Shown: piece by piece, positions 53,468 to 63,250 of the stretch
Position numbering within the stretch: the first letter of the stretch is position 1
How the letters are laid out: every line of letters begins with the position of its first letter
Assembly: GCF_003434305.1 (NCBI RefSeq)
Contig: NZ_QKKX01000017.1
Coordinates: forward strand, 1-64,000
Direction: 5' to 3'
DNA length: 64,000 bases
Source: Micromonospora sp. MW-13
GTDB lineage: Bacteria > Actinomycetota > Actinomycetes > Mycobacteriales > Micromonosporaceae
Program-made: the position numbers and the translations under genes
Notes under the pieces: generated by a model
The model's database searches: none
The model's input: only the letters and a program-made list of their open reading frames with translations
Told to the model about the DNA's origin: nothing

Positions 53468-54828
53468 ACCTCAGGTGTACGCCGTGCCTGGCGGCCCGCG
53501 CCGGCACTCCGGCGAAGACCCCCGGTCAGGGGGGCGTAGGTGGCCGGTTCGGGGCGGGTGAGCGCGGGTGCCCAGACCAGCAGGGCGACCGGGTAGAGCA
53601 GGTACCCGAAGCGGGTGGACGGCATCAGCAGGATCGCGGCGAGCAGCCCGTACCCGCAGACGAGGGCGGTGGCGGCGGCCGTGCGGGGCGGGCGGCGCAG
53701 CAGCCGGACGGCGATCCCGACGCCGACCGCGACCAGCAGCGCGGCGGCGACCACCCGGCCGGCGGGCAGGGCGGTCGCGATCAGCTGCCCGGGGAACGGG
53801 GACTGCGCGGGGCTGGTGACCAGGCCGTGGCCGAGCGGGAAGCGCAGCACGTTCTCGACCAGCGCGTCCCGGTCGACCAGCAGGGCCGGGAGCAGGGCGA
53901 GTGCCGGCACGCCGAGCGCGCCGGCGGCGAGTCGCCCGGTGGAGCGCCGGGTCGCCGCCCAGGCGATCAGGACGAGGGCGACCGGCCAGGCGAAGAGCTT
54001 CAGCGCGCCGGCCAGCCCGACGGCCAGGCCCGCGCGGCCCGGCCGGTCGACGGCGGCGAGGGCGAGGGCCAGCAGGCAGAGGGCGAGCACGGGCAGGTCG
54101 TCGCCGCCGGTGGCCAGGGTGAGGGCGCAGATCGGCAGCACGGTGGCCGCCTGGACGCCCCGCAGCACCAGCGCGCCCCGGTCGGCCCGGCCGGTCGGGT
54201 CGGTCGGGGCGTCCGTGCGCAGGGCGCGGACCGCCAGCGCGAGGACCAGCGCGGTGGCGACCGCGAACCACACCCGGGCGTCGGTCCACCAGCCGTCCGC
54301 GACGGCCCGGGGTAGCCCGAACAGGGCCATCCCCGGCTGGTACGGGGTGTAGCCGAGCAGCCGCTCGTCGGCGGGGAGCGCGGCGATCGCGTCGTGCCCG
54401 AGGTACGGGGTGCCGGTCTCGACGAGACGATTGCCGGCGTGCTCGACGACCACCACCTCCTCCTGTGCCCGGTCGGTCCGGCCGGCCACCCGCTGCACGC
54501 CCTGCTGGACCAGCGGCAGCATGGTGGCGGTGACCCAGGCGAGCCCGGCGACCGCCCAGCGGGCCGGCAGGCCGGCCAGGGCGGAGCTGGCGTCCCTCCG
54601 ACGGGCGGCCAACGCGACGGCGACGACGACGGCGGCGAGCAGGTAGCCGTACGCGGCGACGGTTCCCCAGGCGCGGTGCGGCGGCAGGGTGGAGGTGGCG
54701 GCGGTGACCGCCGCGAACGCGGCGGAGGCGGCGTACAGGCCGAGGTCGAGGGCGAGCCCGCCAGCGGCCCGGTCGGCCCTCCGCCAGCGCGAGGGGGTGC
54801 GGACGGTCCGGTCGGCGGCGGCGGTCAC
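53464..54828 (-). CDS. GT87-like polytopic membrane protein
   Basis: 454 residues from the GTG at 54828, overlapping the GGDEF-EAL stop (GTGA). About ten membrane helices; the first loop has VETGTPYLGHDAIAALP, then GYTPYQPGMALFGLP, a GT-C/GT87-type pattern. Probably a lipid-linked sugar transferase. It is part of the coupled operon GGDEF-EAL, GT, phosphoribosyltransferase. Confidence 0.78.
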   Translation of the reverse strand: MTAAADRTVRTPSRWRRADRAAGGLALDLGLYAASAAFAAVTAATSTLPPHRAWGTVAAYGYLLAAVVVAVALAARRRDASSALAGLPARWAVAGLAWVTATMLPLVQQGVQRVAGRTDRAQEEVVVVEHAGNRLVETGTPYLGHDAIAALPADERLLGYTPYQPGMALFGLPRAVADGWWTDARVWFAVATALVLALAVRALRTDAPTDPTGRADRGALVLRGVQAATVLPICALTLATGGDDLPVLALCLLALALAAVDRPGRAGLAVGLAGALKLFAWPVALVLIAWAATRRSTGRLAAGALGVPALALLPALLVDRDALVENVLRFPLGHGLVTSPAQSPFPGQLIATALPAGRVVAAALLVAVGVGIAVRLLRRPPRTAAATALVCGYGLLAAILLMPSTRFGYLLYPVALLVWAPALTRPEPATYAPLTGGLRRSAGAGRQARRTPEV

Positions 54829-57356
54829 GCGGGCAAGTGTGGCAGATGCTCCCCCCGGGCCCGGCCGCCCTGCCGGCGGCCGGCGGGGAGCCGGAGCACG
54901 GCGCCCGCGTCGTGTAGCGGTGGGGCGAGGATGCCGGGGCGACCGCCGAAACCCCGGTGCAGCGTGGAGAGCAGCGTCCCGGCCGGCACCGGCCGGCCGA
55001 ACAGGTGGCCCTGCCCGGCGGTGCAGCCGGCCTCCCAGAGGGCGCGGCGCTGCGGCTCGCTCTCCACCCCCTCGGCGACCACGGTGAGCCCGAGGCTGCG
55101 GCCGAGGTCGAGGGTCGATCGGATCACGGCGGCGGCCTCGGCCGAACCCTCCATGACCGACACGAAGCTGCGGTCGATCTTCAGCTCGTGGACCGGGATC
55201 CGGGAGAGCAGGGAGAGCGAGGAGTAGCCGGTGCCGAAGTCGTCCAGGGCCAGCCGGACGCCCTCGTCGCGCAGCCGGTTGAGCACCCGGTCGACCACGT
55301 CGAGCTGGCTGAGGGTCAGCGTCTCGGTCAGCTCCAGGACCAGCCGGTCCGGCGGCAGGTCGTGGGCGCGCAGCCGGGCCAGCACAGAGCCGGGGAAGCG
55401 GGCGTCGAGCAGGCTGCGCGGCGACACGTTGACCGCCACCGGCAGGTCGAAGCCGGCCACCCGCCAGCTGTCGGCGGCGATCAGCGCCTGGTCGAGGATC
55501 GCCTCGGCGAACGCCGGGAGCAGGCCGGAGCGTTCCACGGCCTCCAGGAAGCGCAGCGGGTCGATCATGCCGTGCACCGGGTGGTGCCAGCGGGCCAGGG
55601 CCTCCGCGCTGGTCACCTCGCCGGTGCCGAGGTCGACGATCGGCTGGAAGTTGACGGTGAACTCGTGGTCGGCGACCGCCCGGGGCAACTCCCCGCCGAG
55701 AGTGAGCCGGCCGAGGTCGGCGGTGTCTCGGGCCGGGGCGTACGTGGAGATCCGCTGGCCGGCCCGCTTCGCCTGGTACATCGCCACGTCGGCGCGGCGC
55801 AGCAGCTCCGCCACCCCGCCGCTGGCCGGTGCGACGGCGATGCCGCCGCTGGCCTCGACGCTGATCCGCATGCCGTCCAGGTTGAGCGGCTCGTGCAGCG
55901 CGGCGAGCAGCGCCTCCGCCCGGTGGGCGGCCACCGCCGGCGCGGGCAGGCCGCGCAGGAGCACGGCGAACTCGTCGCCGCCGAGGCGGGCCACCAGGTC
56001 GTCGCCCTGGGCGGCACCGCGCAGCCGGCCGGCGACCTGCATGAGCACCCGGTCGCCGGCGGCGTGGCCGAGGGTGTCGTTGACCTCCTTGAAGTGGTTG
56101 AGGTCGATCAGCACCAGCGCGGTCACCCCGTCGGCGTGCCGGGCGTCGAGCTGCTCGGTGCCCTGCTCCAGCAGCTCCCGCCGGTTGGCCAGCCCGGTCA
56201 GCGCGTCGTGGGTCGCCGCGTACGCGTGCTCGTCGGCGACGCGGGCCAGCTCGGCGTACGCCTGGGCGTTGCGCACGGCGGTGCACAGCGCGGAGGCGAA
56301 GGTGCGCAGGGTGTACTGCTCGCGTTCGGAGAGCCGGACCGGGCCGCGGAACCGCAGCCGCAGCGTGCCGACGTCGGCGGCCCGGTCGGGTCCTTCGAGG
56401 GGCACCTCGATGACCGACCCGTCCACCGCGCCGGCCTGGTCGGCGGGCCCGTCGTAGGTGAGGGCGCCGGCGGCACCCCGGACGGTCCGGGTGCCCTCGC
56501 GCAGGGCGATCTCCACCTCGTCCGCGGAGAACAGCTCGGCGGCCTGGGTGACGGCGGTGGTGAGCACCTTGTCGAGGTCGACGACGTTGAGCGCGTCGGT
56601 GGTCCGGGCGAGCCGCTGCCAGGCGTCGCGTTCGGCCCGGTTGCGGACCCGACTGGAGTAGGCGAGGTGCAGGCTCAGCACCAGTGGCGGCACGACGATC
56701 AGGAAGCTGGGGTTGCTGTTGAGGATCAGCAGGGTGGAGACGATGACGGCGAACCGGGCGGCGGCGCTCGCGATGCGCAGGTCGAAGTGCTCGCGGAACA
56801 GGTCGCGGACCCGGGTCCGGGTGGCGAGGGCGATGACCGGGAAGGTCAGCACCTCGTCGAGGACGACGACCACGAGGTACGCGGCGACGAGCGCCCAGAT
56901 CGACCGGCCGACGGACCCGCCGATGGGCCAGCTCCAGCCGACGGTCAGCAGCACCAGCCCGCCGACAGCCGCGGTGACCATGTCCTTCGCGACGCCGAAC
57001 GCCAGCTTGAGGGGTGCCACCCGGACGATGCCCCGGACGAACCCGACGCCCAGCCCGGTCGCGAGGATCACCCAGGGCACGGGTGCCACCGCGAGCCCGA
57101 CGAGCACCGCGACCTCGGTCCAGGAGACACCGTGGGTCGTCGCCCGGATGCGGATCCGCACGTTCACGGTGGCGCCCACCGCCACGAGGAAGGCCACGGT
57201 CGCCGCGCTGGTGAGTTCGCGGGCGCTCGGCGGGCTGTCGAACCCGATGTCGCGCAGGCTGACCGCGACCGCGGCGGCGGCGCACAGCACGACGAGACCG
57301 ACAAGCAGCAGAAGCCGCCGATCGGTCTCACTGTCGCGTCTTGCGCTCCCAGTCAC
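54825..57356 (-). CDS. membrane GGDEF-EAL protein (cyclic di-GMP turnover)
   Basis: 843 residues from GTG (AGAGGGA upstream). Several N-terminal membrane helices (15-35, 45-65, 78-110, 130-230), a GAF-like segment (about 250-385), a GGDEF domain with intact LGGDEF near 458, and an EAL domain with intact EAL near 583, ELTETL, LDDFGTGYSS, KIDRSF and EGVE. All catalytic motifs are present, so it could both make and degrade cyclic di-GMP. First gene of its operon. Confidence 0.95.
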   Translation of the reverse strand: MTGSARRDSETDRRLLLLVGLVVLCAAAAVAVSLRDIGFDSPPSARELTSAATVAFLVAVGATVNVRIRIRATTHGVSWTEVAVLVGLAVAPVPWVILATGLGVGFVRGIVRVAPLKLAFGVAKDMVTAAVGGLVLLTVGWSWPIGGSVGRSIWALVAAYLVVVVLDEVLTFPVIALATRTRVRDLFREHFDLRIASAAARFAVIVSTLLILNSNPSFLIVVPPLVLSLHLAYSSRVRNRAERDAWQRLARTTDALNVVDLDKVLTTAVTQAAELFSADEVEIALREGTRTVRGAAGALTYDGPADQAGAVDGSVIEVPLEGPDRAADVGTLRLRFRGPVRLSEREQYTLRTFASALCTAVRNAQAYAELARVADEHAYAATHDALTGLANRRELLEQGTEQLDARHADGVTALVLIDLNHFKEVNDTLGHAAGDRVLMQVAGRLRGAAQGDDLVARLGGDEFAVLLRGLPAPAVAAHRAEALLAALHEPLNLDGMRISVEASGGIAVAPASGGVAELLRRADVAMYQAKRAGQRISTYAPARDTADLGRLTLGGELPRAVADHEFTVNFQPIVDLGTGEVTSAEALARWHHPVHGMIDPLRFLEAVERSGLLPAFAEAILDQALIAADSWRVAGFDLPVAVNVSPRSLLDARFPGSVLARLRAHDLPPDRLVLELTETLTLSQLDVVDRVLNRLRDEGVRLALDDFGTGYSSLSLLSRIPVHELKIDRSFVSVMEGSAEAAAVIRSTLDLGRSLGLTVVAEGVESEPQRRALWEAGCTAGQGHLFGRPVPAGTLLSTLHRGFGGRPGILAPPLHDAGAVLRLPAGRRQGGRARGEHLPHLPA

Positions 57357-58057
57357 GTCCAGTCCCTCTGCCGCGGGTGATTCCTGGCAGTGCGTATCTC
57401 GGACTTTACGGCCGGTCAGGTCTCGGGTGAAGAGTTCGATCAGAGCCAGTCGTGAGCCTTCATGGTCCCGCCTTTCGTCCTAAGAACTTCGTCGACCGAT
57501 GCCTGCCCGGGCTTGGCTGACACGCTGAATCTTATGACGTTTGATGGGAGTTCGCGGCATTACATGTCCATATGCGCAGAATGCGCTAATGAGTGCCGTT
57601 CCTGTCACTCACCGTCCCGGCGTGAAAACCCACAGCGCAACTTTTGTGGGTACTCGCCATAATTATCGGAGCGGGCTTCCGTCTCGTCTCTCCCCGGTCC
57701 GTCCAATAGCCGTTTGTGCTGGTGTCGGTACCCCGTGGTGCGGTCGATCGGCGGTGCGGTGAATTGTGGTGACAGTACGGTGTCCGTTCGGTGTACGGAG
57801 TCTGTCGCACTTTTTGCAATGCTTTGTTTAAGTTTGTATACATATGCGTGGCCGGACCTGCGGCAATCAATTCTCGGGCGCTCGCCATTCGTCCCGTCCC
57901 ACGGCGGCTCCCATTACCGCGCGTACGACCGGCCCGGTTTGTTTCGCGGATCCGGCTCTCCCGGCGGACCAGACCTCCGGTGTGGCCCGAACTCCGGCGT
58001 GGCCCGACCTCCGGCCGGGCCAGGGCCCGGGGCGTACCGGAAGATAGGCTCCCCACC
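57357..58057. other. 700-bp low-GC divergent intergenic region
   Basis: It separates the GGDEF-EAL operon (-) from moaC (+). The part 57530-57850 is the AT-richest stretch of the window and includes TTTAAGTTTGTATACATATG (57827-57846). No credible gene; a frame read from 57844 on the minus strand has no start signal. The moaC -10 element is at its end. Confidence 0.6.
58045..58050 (+). promoter_or_regulatory. -10 element TAGGCT of moaC
   Basis: TAGGCT, seven bases, then the GTG at 58058; no Shine-Dalgarno sequence, so a leaderless mRNA is predicted. Confidence 0.65.
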
Positions 58058-58549
58058 GTGACCGATCCCGCCCAGCTCACCCACGTCGACGCGGCGGGCG
58101 CGGCCCGCATGGTCGACGTCTCCGCCAAGGCGGTGACCGGCCGGCTCGCGGTGGCCGCCGGTCGGCTGCGGACCACGCCCGAGGTGGTCGACCTGCTGCG
58201 CCGCGACGGGCTACCCAAGGGCGACGCGCTCGCCGTGGGCCGGCTCGCCGGCATCATGGGCGCGAAGCGGACCCCCGACCTGATCCCGCTCTGCCACCCG
58301 ATCGCGCTGCACGGGGTGACGGTCGACCTCACCCTGGCCGACGACACCGTCGAGATCACCGCCACGGCGCGGACCGCCGACCGCACCGGGGTGGAGATGG
58401 AGGCGCTGACCGCGGTCGCGGTCGCCGGACTGGCCCTCATCGACATGGTCAAGGCGGTCGACCCGGCGGCGTCGGTGGACGCGGTGCGGGTGCTGTGCAA
58501 GGAGGGCGGCAAGACCGGCCGTTGGCTGCGGCCGGAGGACCGGCCGTGA
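58058..58549 (+). CDS. moaC: cyclic pyranopterin monophosphate synthase
   Basis: 163 residues from GTG. MoaC acts in molybdopterin synthesis after MoaA. Motifs LIPLCHPIALHGV and MVKAVDPAASVDAVRVL, then KEGGKTGRW with the catalytic Lys residues. Coupled by GTGA overlap to mog. Confidence 0.97.
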   Translation: MTDPAQLTHVDAAGAARMVDVSAKAVTGRLAVAAGRLRTTPEVVDLLRRDGLPKGDALAVGRLAGIMGAKRTPDLIPLCHPIALHGVTVDLTLADDTVEITATARTADRTGVEMEALTAVAVAGLALIDMVKAVDPAASVDAVRVLCKEGGKTGRWLRPEDRP

Positions 58550-59016
58550 TCCGCGCCCGGGTGGTGGTCGCCTCCAACCGCGCCTCGGCCGGCGTCTACG
58601 CCGACACCAGCGGCCCGCTGCTCGCCGCCGGGCTGCGCGAGCTGGGCTGCCAGGTCGACGAGCCGGTGGTGGTGCCCGACGGCGAGCCGGTCGGCGAGGC
58701 GCTGCGGGCCGCGCTCGCCGACGGTGTCGACGTCGTGCTGACCAGCGGCGGCACCGGGATCACCCCCACCGACCGGACGCCGGACGTGACCCGCGCGTTG
58801 CTCGACCACGAGATCCCCGGTATCGCCGAGGCGATCCGCGCGCACAGCCGGGACAAGGTGCCTGCGGCGGCGCTCTCCCGGGGCGTCGCCGGGGTGGTCG
58901 GCCGGATGCTGGTGGTCAACCTGCCCGGCTCCACCGGCGGCGCCCGCGACGGCCTCGCCGTGCTCGGCCCGATCCTGGCCCACGCCGTCGACCAGTTGCG
59001 CGGCGGCGACCACTGA
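58546..59016 (+). CDS. mog: molybdopterin adenylyltransferase (MoaB/Mog family)
   Basis: 156 residues from the GTG in the GTGA overlap. TSGGTGITPTDRTPDVT is the molybdopterin-binding motif and NLPGSTGGARDGL the second signature. It adenylates molybdopterin before MoeA inserts molybdate. MoaB and Mog are hard to separate by sequence. Confidence 0.93.
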   Translation: MIRARVVVASNRASAGVYADTSGPLLAAGLRELGCQVDEPVVVPDGEPVGEALRAALADGVDVVLTSGGTGITPTDRTPDVTRALLDHEIPGIAEAIRAHSRDKVPAAALSRGVAGVVGRMLVVNLPGSTGGARDGLAVLGPILAHAVDQLRGGDH

Positions 59017-59144
59017 CGGTCCGGCCAGGGTCCGAGCACCGCCGGTTCCGGCGGGCGGGGCGGTCGCGGCCCTGGGGCCGGCGTGCGCCGGTCGGCCGAC
59101 CGGCGTGCGTGGGCACTGGCGGGGTGGGCCGGACCGCCCGAGGA

Positions 59145-59150
59145 TAGGCT
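59145..59150 (+). promoter_or_regulatory. -10 element TAGGCT of moeA
   Basis: TAGGCT, six bases, then the GTG at 59157; no Shine-Dalgarno sequence. Confidence 0.65.
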
Positions 59151-59156
59151 CGGCCG

Positions 59157-60416
59157 GTGAGCACGGAAACCGCGTCCGCCGCGGAGCAGGTCGCCGTACC
59201 GCCGCCGGCCGGCTGGGCGGAGGCCCGCTCCCGGGTGTACGCCGCCGGCCTGGCCGCCGCGCTGCCCGCCGTGCGCCGGCCGCTCGCCGACGCCGACGGG
59301 CACACCCTCGCCGAGCCGCTCGCCACCCGCACCGACCTGCCGGCCTTCCCCACCTCCAGCGTGGACGGCTGGGCGGTGCGCGGGGACGGGCCGTGGCGGA
59401 TCGTCGGCCGGGTGTTGGCCGGCGGCGACCCGCCCCCGCTGGCCGAGGACGGCACCACCGTCGAGATCGCCACCGGCGCGATGGTGCCCGAGGGCGTCAC
59501 CGCGATCGTCCGGGTCGAGGAGTCCACCCGGACGGCCGACGGCCGGGTCGCCGGCGCCCCACGGCGGGACCCGGAGTGGCGCCGGCCGGGTGAGGAGGCG
59601 TACTCGGGTGAGGAACTGCTCCCGGCCGGTACCCCGGTCGACCCGGCGCTGATCGGCCTGGCCGCCTCCTGCGGGCACGACACCCTGCTGGTGCGCCGGC
59701 CGCCGCGTGCCGCGCTGCTGGTCTTCGGCGACGAGCTGCTGACCGCGGGCCCGCCGGGCGCCGGCCGGGTCCGCGACGCCCTCGGCCCGGCCGTGCCGGC
59801 CTGGCTGCGCCGGTACGGCTGCCAGGTACGCCCGGCCGACGTGGTGGGCCCGGTGGCCGACACCCTGCCGGCGCACGTGGCGGCCCTGCGCGCGGCGCTG
59901 GCCACCGCGGACCTGGTCTGCACGACCGGCGGGACGATGCACGGCCCCGTCGACCACCTGCACCCCGCCCTGGCGGTGCTCGGCGCGGACTACGTGGTCA
60001 ACACGGTCGCGGTCCGCCCCGGCTTCCCGATGCTGCTGGCCCGGCTGGCCGACCCGGACGGCCGGGTCCGGTTCGTCGCCGGCCTGCCCGGCAACCCGCA
60101 GTCCGCGATCATCGCGCTCGTCTCGCTGGTCGCGCCGCTGCTGGCCGGGTTGCAGGGGCGGCCGATGCCGGCGCTGCCGCACGCCACGCTGGCCGAGCCG
60201 GTGCCGGGGCGCGGCGGCTTCACCCATCTGGCCCTGGTCCGGCTGGACCGGGCGGCGGGCACCGCCCACCCGGTCCGGCACGTCGGCTCGGCGATGCTGC
60301 GCGGCCTGGCCGGCGCGGACGGGTTCGCGGTCATCCGGCCGGGCACCAGCGGCGAGCCGGGCGCGCGGGTGCCGGTCGTGCCGCTGCCCCTGCTCCCCGG
60401 GGAGCGGTCCTGGTGA
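59157..60416 (+). CDS. moeA: molybdopterin molybdenumtransferase
   Basis: 419 residues from GTG. Domain I with LPAFPTSSVDGWAV, domain III with VCTTGGTMHGPVDHLHPAL (a GGT motif in place of the common GGVSxG), then AGLPGNPQSAIIALV. The active-site motif here is TTGGTMHGP, somewhat different from Escherichia coli MoeA. Its stop overlaps the moaE start. Confidence 0.92.
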   Translation: MSTETASAAEQVAVPPPAGWAEARSRVYAAGLAAALPAVRRPLADADGHTLAEPLATRTDLPAFPTSSVDGWAVRGDGPWRIVGRVLAGGDPPPLAEDGTTVEIATGAMVPEGVTAIVRVEESTRTADGRVAGAPRRDPEWRRPGEEAYSGEELLPAGTPVDPALIGLAASCGHDTLLVRRPPRAALLVFGDELLTAGPPGAGRVRDALGPAVPAWLRRYGCQVRPADVVGPVADTLPAHVAALRAALATADLVCTTGGTMHGPVDHLHPALAVLGADYVVNTVAVRPGFPMLLARLADPDGRVRFVAGLPGNPQSAIIALVSLVAPLLAGLQGRPMPALPHATLAEPVPGRGGFTHLALVRLDRAAGTAHPVRHVGSAMLRGLAGADGFAVIRPGTSGEPGARVPVVPLPLLPGERSW

Positions 60417-60844
60417 TGATCGAGCAGTCCGCGGTCTTCGGTACGGTGACCACCGACCCGCTGGACCTGGCCGCGCACGAGGCGGCGGTCGCCGACCGGC
60501 GGGCCGGGGCGGTGGTGTCGTTCCAGGGCGTGGTCCGTGACCACGACCACGGCCGCGGGGTGACCAGCCTGGAGTACGAGGGCCATCCGAGCGCCGCCGT
60601 GGTGCTCCGGCAGGTCGCCGCCGAGGTGGCCGCCGACCCGGACGTGTACGCGGTCGCGGTGTCGCACCGGGTCGGCCCGCTCGACATCGGTGACGTGGCC
60701 CTGGTCGCGGCGGTCAGCACGGCCCACCGGGCCGCCGCGTTCGCCGCCTGCGCCCGGCTGGTGGACGAGGTGAAGGCGCGGCTGCCGATCTGGAAGCGGC
60801 AGGTGTTCGCCGACGGCACCGAGGAATGGGTCAACTGCCCCTGA
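60413..60844 (+). CDS. moaE: molybdopterin synthase large subunit MoaE
   Basis: 143 residues from GTG (overlapping moeA). GVVRDHDHGRGVTSLEYEGHPSA (given as GVVRDHDHGRGV then LEYEGHPSA) and VDEVKARLPIWKRQVFADG identify MoaE with its catalytic Lys region. The small subunit MoaD is not in this window. Confidence 0.95.
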   Translation: MMIEQSAVFGTVTTDPLDLAAHEAAVADRRAGAVVSFQGVVRDHDHGRGVTSLEYEGHPSAAVVLRQVAAEVAADPDVYAVAVSHRVGPLDIGDVALVAAVSTAHRAAAFAACARLVDEVKARLPIWKRQVFADGTEEWVNCP

Positions 60845-60884
60845 CGCCGCCGGGCACACCTGGACCGGTGGCGGCGGTGGAGCG

Positions 60885-62339
60885 TCAGCGGCGGCCGTTG
60901 ACCAGGGCGGCGCGGCCGAACCGGTCGGCGTAGAAGGCCGGCTCGGCGCCGGGCCGCCACGGCAGCGCGGCGACCAGCACGATCAGGGCCACGGCGAGGG
61001 AGTTCTCCATCAGTGCCCCGAACAGGCCGTCCTGGTAGTGCGACACCTCGGGGAGTTGGTGCTCGTACGGCCAGATCGGCGAGATCAGGAACAGCAGGTA
61101 GAGGCCGACCGCCGCCACACCGTGCCGCAGGCCGGTGAGCGTCGGATACCAGATCGGCGGGCGCAGCCCGTTCACCCCGGGCAGCCCGCTGTACGACGAC
61201 GCCTGGCCCGGGCGCTGCACCAACCCCCGGCTCGCCTCCCGCCGGCGCACCGCCGCGTCGGCCAGGACGATGATCGCCGGAATGACCCAGACCAGGTGGT
61301 GCGACCAGGAGATCGGGCTGATCACGTTGGCGGTGAGCCCGACCAGGGTGAACGCCGTCAGCTCGTCGCCGTCGCCGCGGGCGCTGACGGCCCGGGACAG
61401 CCCGAGGGCCAGGACCAGCACCGAGAACGACAGCCAGAGCAGGCCGGGCGTCTCGATCGAGTCGTAGAGCCGGGCCAGCAGGCCGGCGAGGGACTGGTTG
61501 GGCGTCATGTCGGCCGCGCCCACCCGCTCGGTCTGCCACAGCACGCCGCCGAAGTACGCCCGGGACTCGGTGCCGACGAGCGCGAAGCCGGCGAGGGTCA
61601 CCCCGATCGCGGTGCCGACCGCCGTGGCCGCCGCCCGCCACTGGCGGGTGATCATGAGGTAGACGATGAACAGCGCGGGGGTCAGCTTGACGGCGGTGGC
61701 CAGGCCGATGCCGACCCCGGCCCAGGCCCCGCTGAACACGAAGCGCCGCAGCGGCCCGTCGGCGGGGTCGAACCGGGTGCCCCGCTTCGCCCGCCAGCGC
61801 AGCCCGATCAGGTCGGCCATGATCAGCGCGAAGAGCAGCAGGTTGACCTGGCCGAAGCCGAGGGTCTCCCGGCCCGGCTCGATGGCCACCGCCATCGGCG
61901 TCGCGATGCCGACGGTGAACCAGAGCGGCCAGCCGAGCCGGTCCACGACCGGCCGCAGCAGGCCGGCCAGGACGAGGGCGAGGGCGGCGATGCTGGCCAG
62001 CGCGTTCAGCCAGCCGGCGACCTCCACCGGCACCAACGCCATCGGGAGCATGACCAGCCCACCGAAGGGCGGGTACGTGAAGCCGAGCGTCGTGGAGGGG
62101 GCGATGAAGTCGTACAGCTCGTTGCCGTTCGCCCACCACACCACCGCGCCGTGGTAGATCTTCATGTCGAAGAAGTTGTACGGCCGCCCGAAGGCGCCGA
62201 TGGCGAACCAGGCGGCGTACGCGACGGCGGCCACGACGCCGGCCCGCACCACGGTCCTGCGGTCGACCCCACGGGTCGCCCGGGTCACGCGGCGAACCGG
62301 GGCGAGGCGGTCCATCCGTCGTCCGACGGTCGCCGGCAT
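60885..62339 (-). CDS. GT87-family mannosyltransferase-like membrane protein
   Basis: 484 residues from the ATG at 62339; the frame is open to 62453 but the later ATG has a better GGGGGTGG upstream. About ten helices; the first loop contains DMKIYHGAVVWWANGNELYD and FTYPPFGGLVMLP, the DxxxY / YPP pattern of GT87 alpha-mannosyltransferases. SPISWSHHLVW is the conserved second motif. Probably uses polyprenyl-phosphate mannose. Confidence 0.88.
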   Translation of the reverse strand: MPATVGRRMDRLAPVRRVTRATRGVDRRTVVRAGVVAAVAYAAWFAIGAFGRPYNFFDMKIYHGAVVWWANGNELYDFIAPSTTLGFTYPPFGGLVMLPMALVPVEVAGWLNALASIAALALVLAGLLRPVVDRLGWPLWFTVGIATPMAVAIEPGRETLGFGQVNLLLFALIMADLIGLRWRAKRGTRFDPADGPLRRFVFSGAWAGVGIGLATAVKLTPALFIVYLMITRQWRAAATAVGTAIGVTLAGFALVGTESRAYFGGVLWQTERVGAADMTPNQSLAGLLARLYDSIETPGLLWLSFSVLVLALGLSRAVSARGDGDELTAFTLVGLTANVISPISWSHHLVWVIPAIIVLADAAVRRREASRGLVQRPGQASSYSGLPGVNGLRPPIWYPTLTGLRHGVAAVGLYLLFLISPIWPYEHQLPEVSHYQDGLFGALMENSLAVALIVLVAALPWRPGAEPAFYADRFGRAALVNGRR

Positions 62340-62553
62340 GGCGTGGCCACCCCCATACCAAGGTCGTCCTACCCGTCCAGGTCCAGCACGGAGCCTAGAA
62401 CGGCGCCTCACGTTGATGCCTCCCGCGTTATGCGACCGTGTCCGATCCCACACTGGTTTTTTACATTTCCACCGCGTTAACGCGTACCGGGTGGTTCAGG
62501 TAATTCGCGGCGTTGACCGGGGGCGGGCTGCGGGAGGGGCGTCGCGCCGCAGG

Positions 62554-63096
62554 TCAGCCGGGAAGTCGGCGCGCGGTGGCGGCCGATCGTACGGCGATCC
62601 GGGCCTCCCGGCGGGCGGTCCGGACGGCCCGCCGCACCGACCGTCGCGAGTGGCCGATCCGGTGCCCCGCCCGCCACCGTAGACCCGGCTTCCCCTCGGT
62701 GTCGGCGGCGGCGAGCAACAGCCCGCCGAGGAGGCCGAGATTCTTCATGAAGTGGATCTGGTTCTGCGCCCGCTCGGCCGGGTCGCCCTTCCAGAAGGGA
62801 TGACCGGCGATGGTGGTCGGGACCAGCGTGCCGGCGAGCACCAGCGCGGCCGGGCGGGTGAACCTCCCGGTGGCCAGCATCAGGCCGCCGATGAGCTGGG
62901 TGGCCCCGTTGACCCGGACCAGCGCCTCGGGGTCGGCGGGGATGCGGGGGGAGACCTGCTGCATCAGCGGGGCGACCCGGTCGGTCACCGGCTTCGCCGT
63001 CGGCACCAGCCGTCCCGGGTTCTGGAAGCTGCGGGCGCCGCTGACCACGAAGATGCCGCTCAACATGACGCGGGCGAGGGAGCGCACGGGTTTCAT
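62554..63096 (-). CDS. DoxX family membrane protein
   Basis: 180 residues. Four membrane helices (5-25, 65-85, 88-105, 118-135) with GIFVVSGARSFQNPGRLVP and the PHPFWK-type motif GHPFWKGDP. The C-terminal 40 residues are strongly basic (RRSVRRAVRTARREAR) and cytoplasmic. Function of the family is poorly defined. Confidence 0.9.
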   Translation of the reverse strand: MKPVRSLARVMLSGIFVVSGARSFQNPGRLVPTAKPVTDRVAPLMQQVSPRIPADPEALVRVNGATQLIGGLMLATGRFTRPAALVLAGTLVPTTIAGHPFWKGDPAERAQNQIHFMKNLGLLGGLLLAAADTEGKPGLRWRAGHRIGHSRRSVRRAVRTARREARIAVRSAATARRLPG

Positions 63097-63237
63097 GGAT
63101 CAGTCATACCCCGTCGCGGCGGCGGCTACCCCTGCAACGGCCCGATCCGATCGGTCGGCGTGGACACCGTGGGTACCCATGATCCGGACCGCCACGCCGA
63201 TCGGGGCGACCGTCGCTGGTGGACGGGCTCCGGCCGG

Positions 63238-63243
63238 TAACCT
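63238..63243 (+). promoter_or_regulatory. -10 element TAACCT of the GNAT gene
   Basis: TAACCT, seven bases, then the GTG at 63251; no Shine-Dalgarno sequence. Confidence 0.6.
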
Positions 63244-63250
63244 CGCCCGG

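Noticed and set aside
53464..57285. A 1273-codon frame that reads through the GT gene and out of frame through the GGDEF-EAL gene
   Set aside because: Only its last 454 codons are a real gene, starting at GTG 54828. The upstream part is the Arg/Pro-rich shadow of GGDEF-EAL.
57586..57844. Minus-strand frame starting MYTNLNKALQKVRQ in the low-GC intergenic region
   Set aside because: No start signal and no recognisable family. The frame is open mainly by chance.
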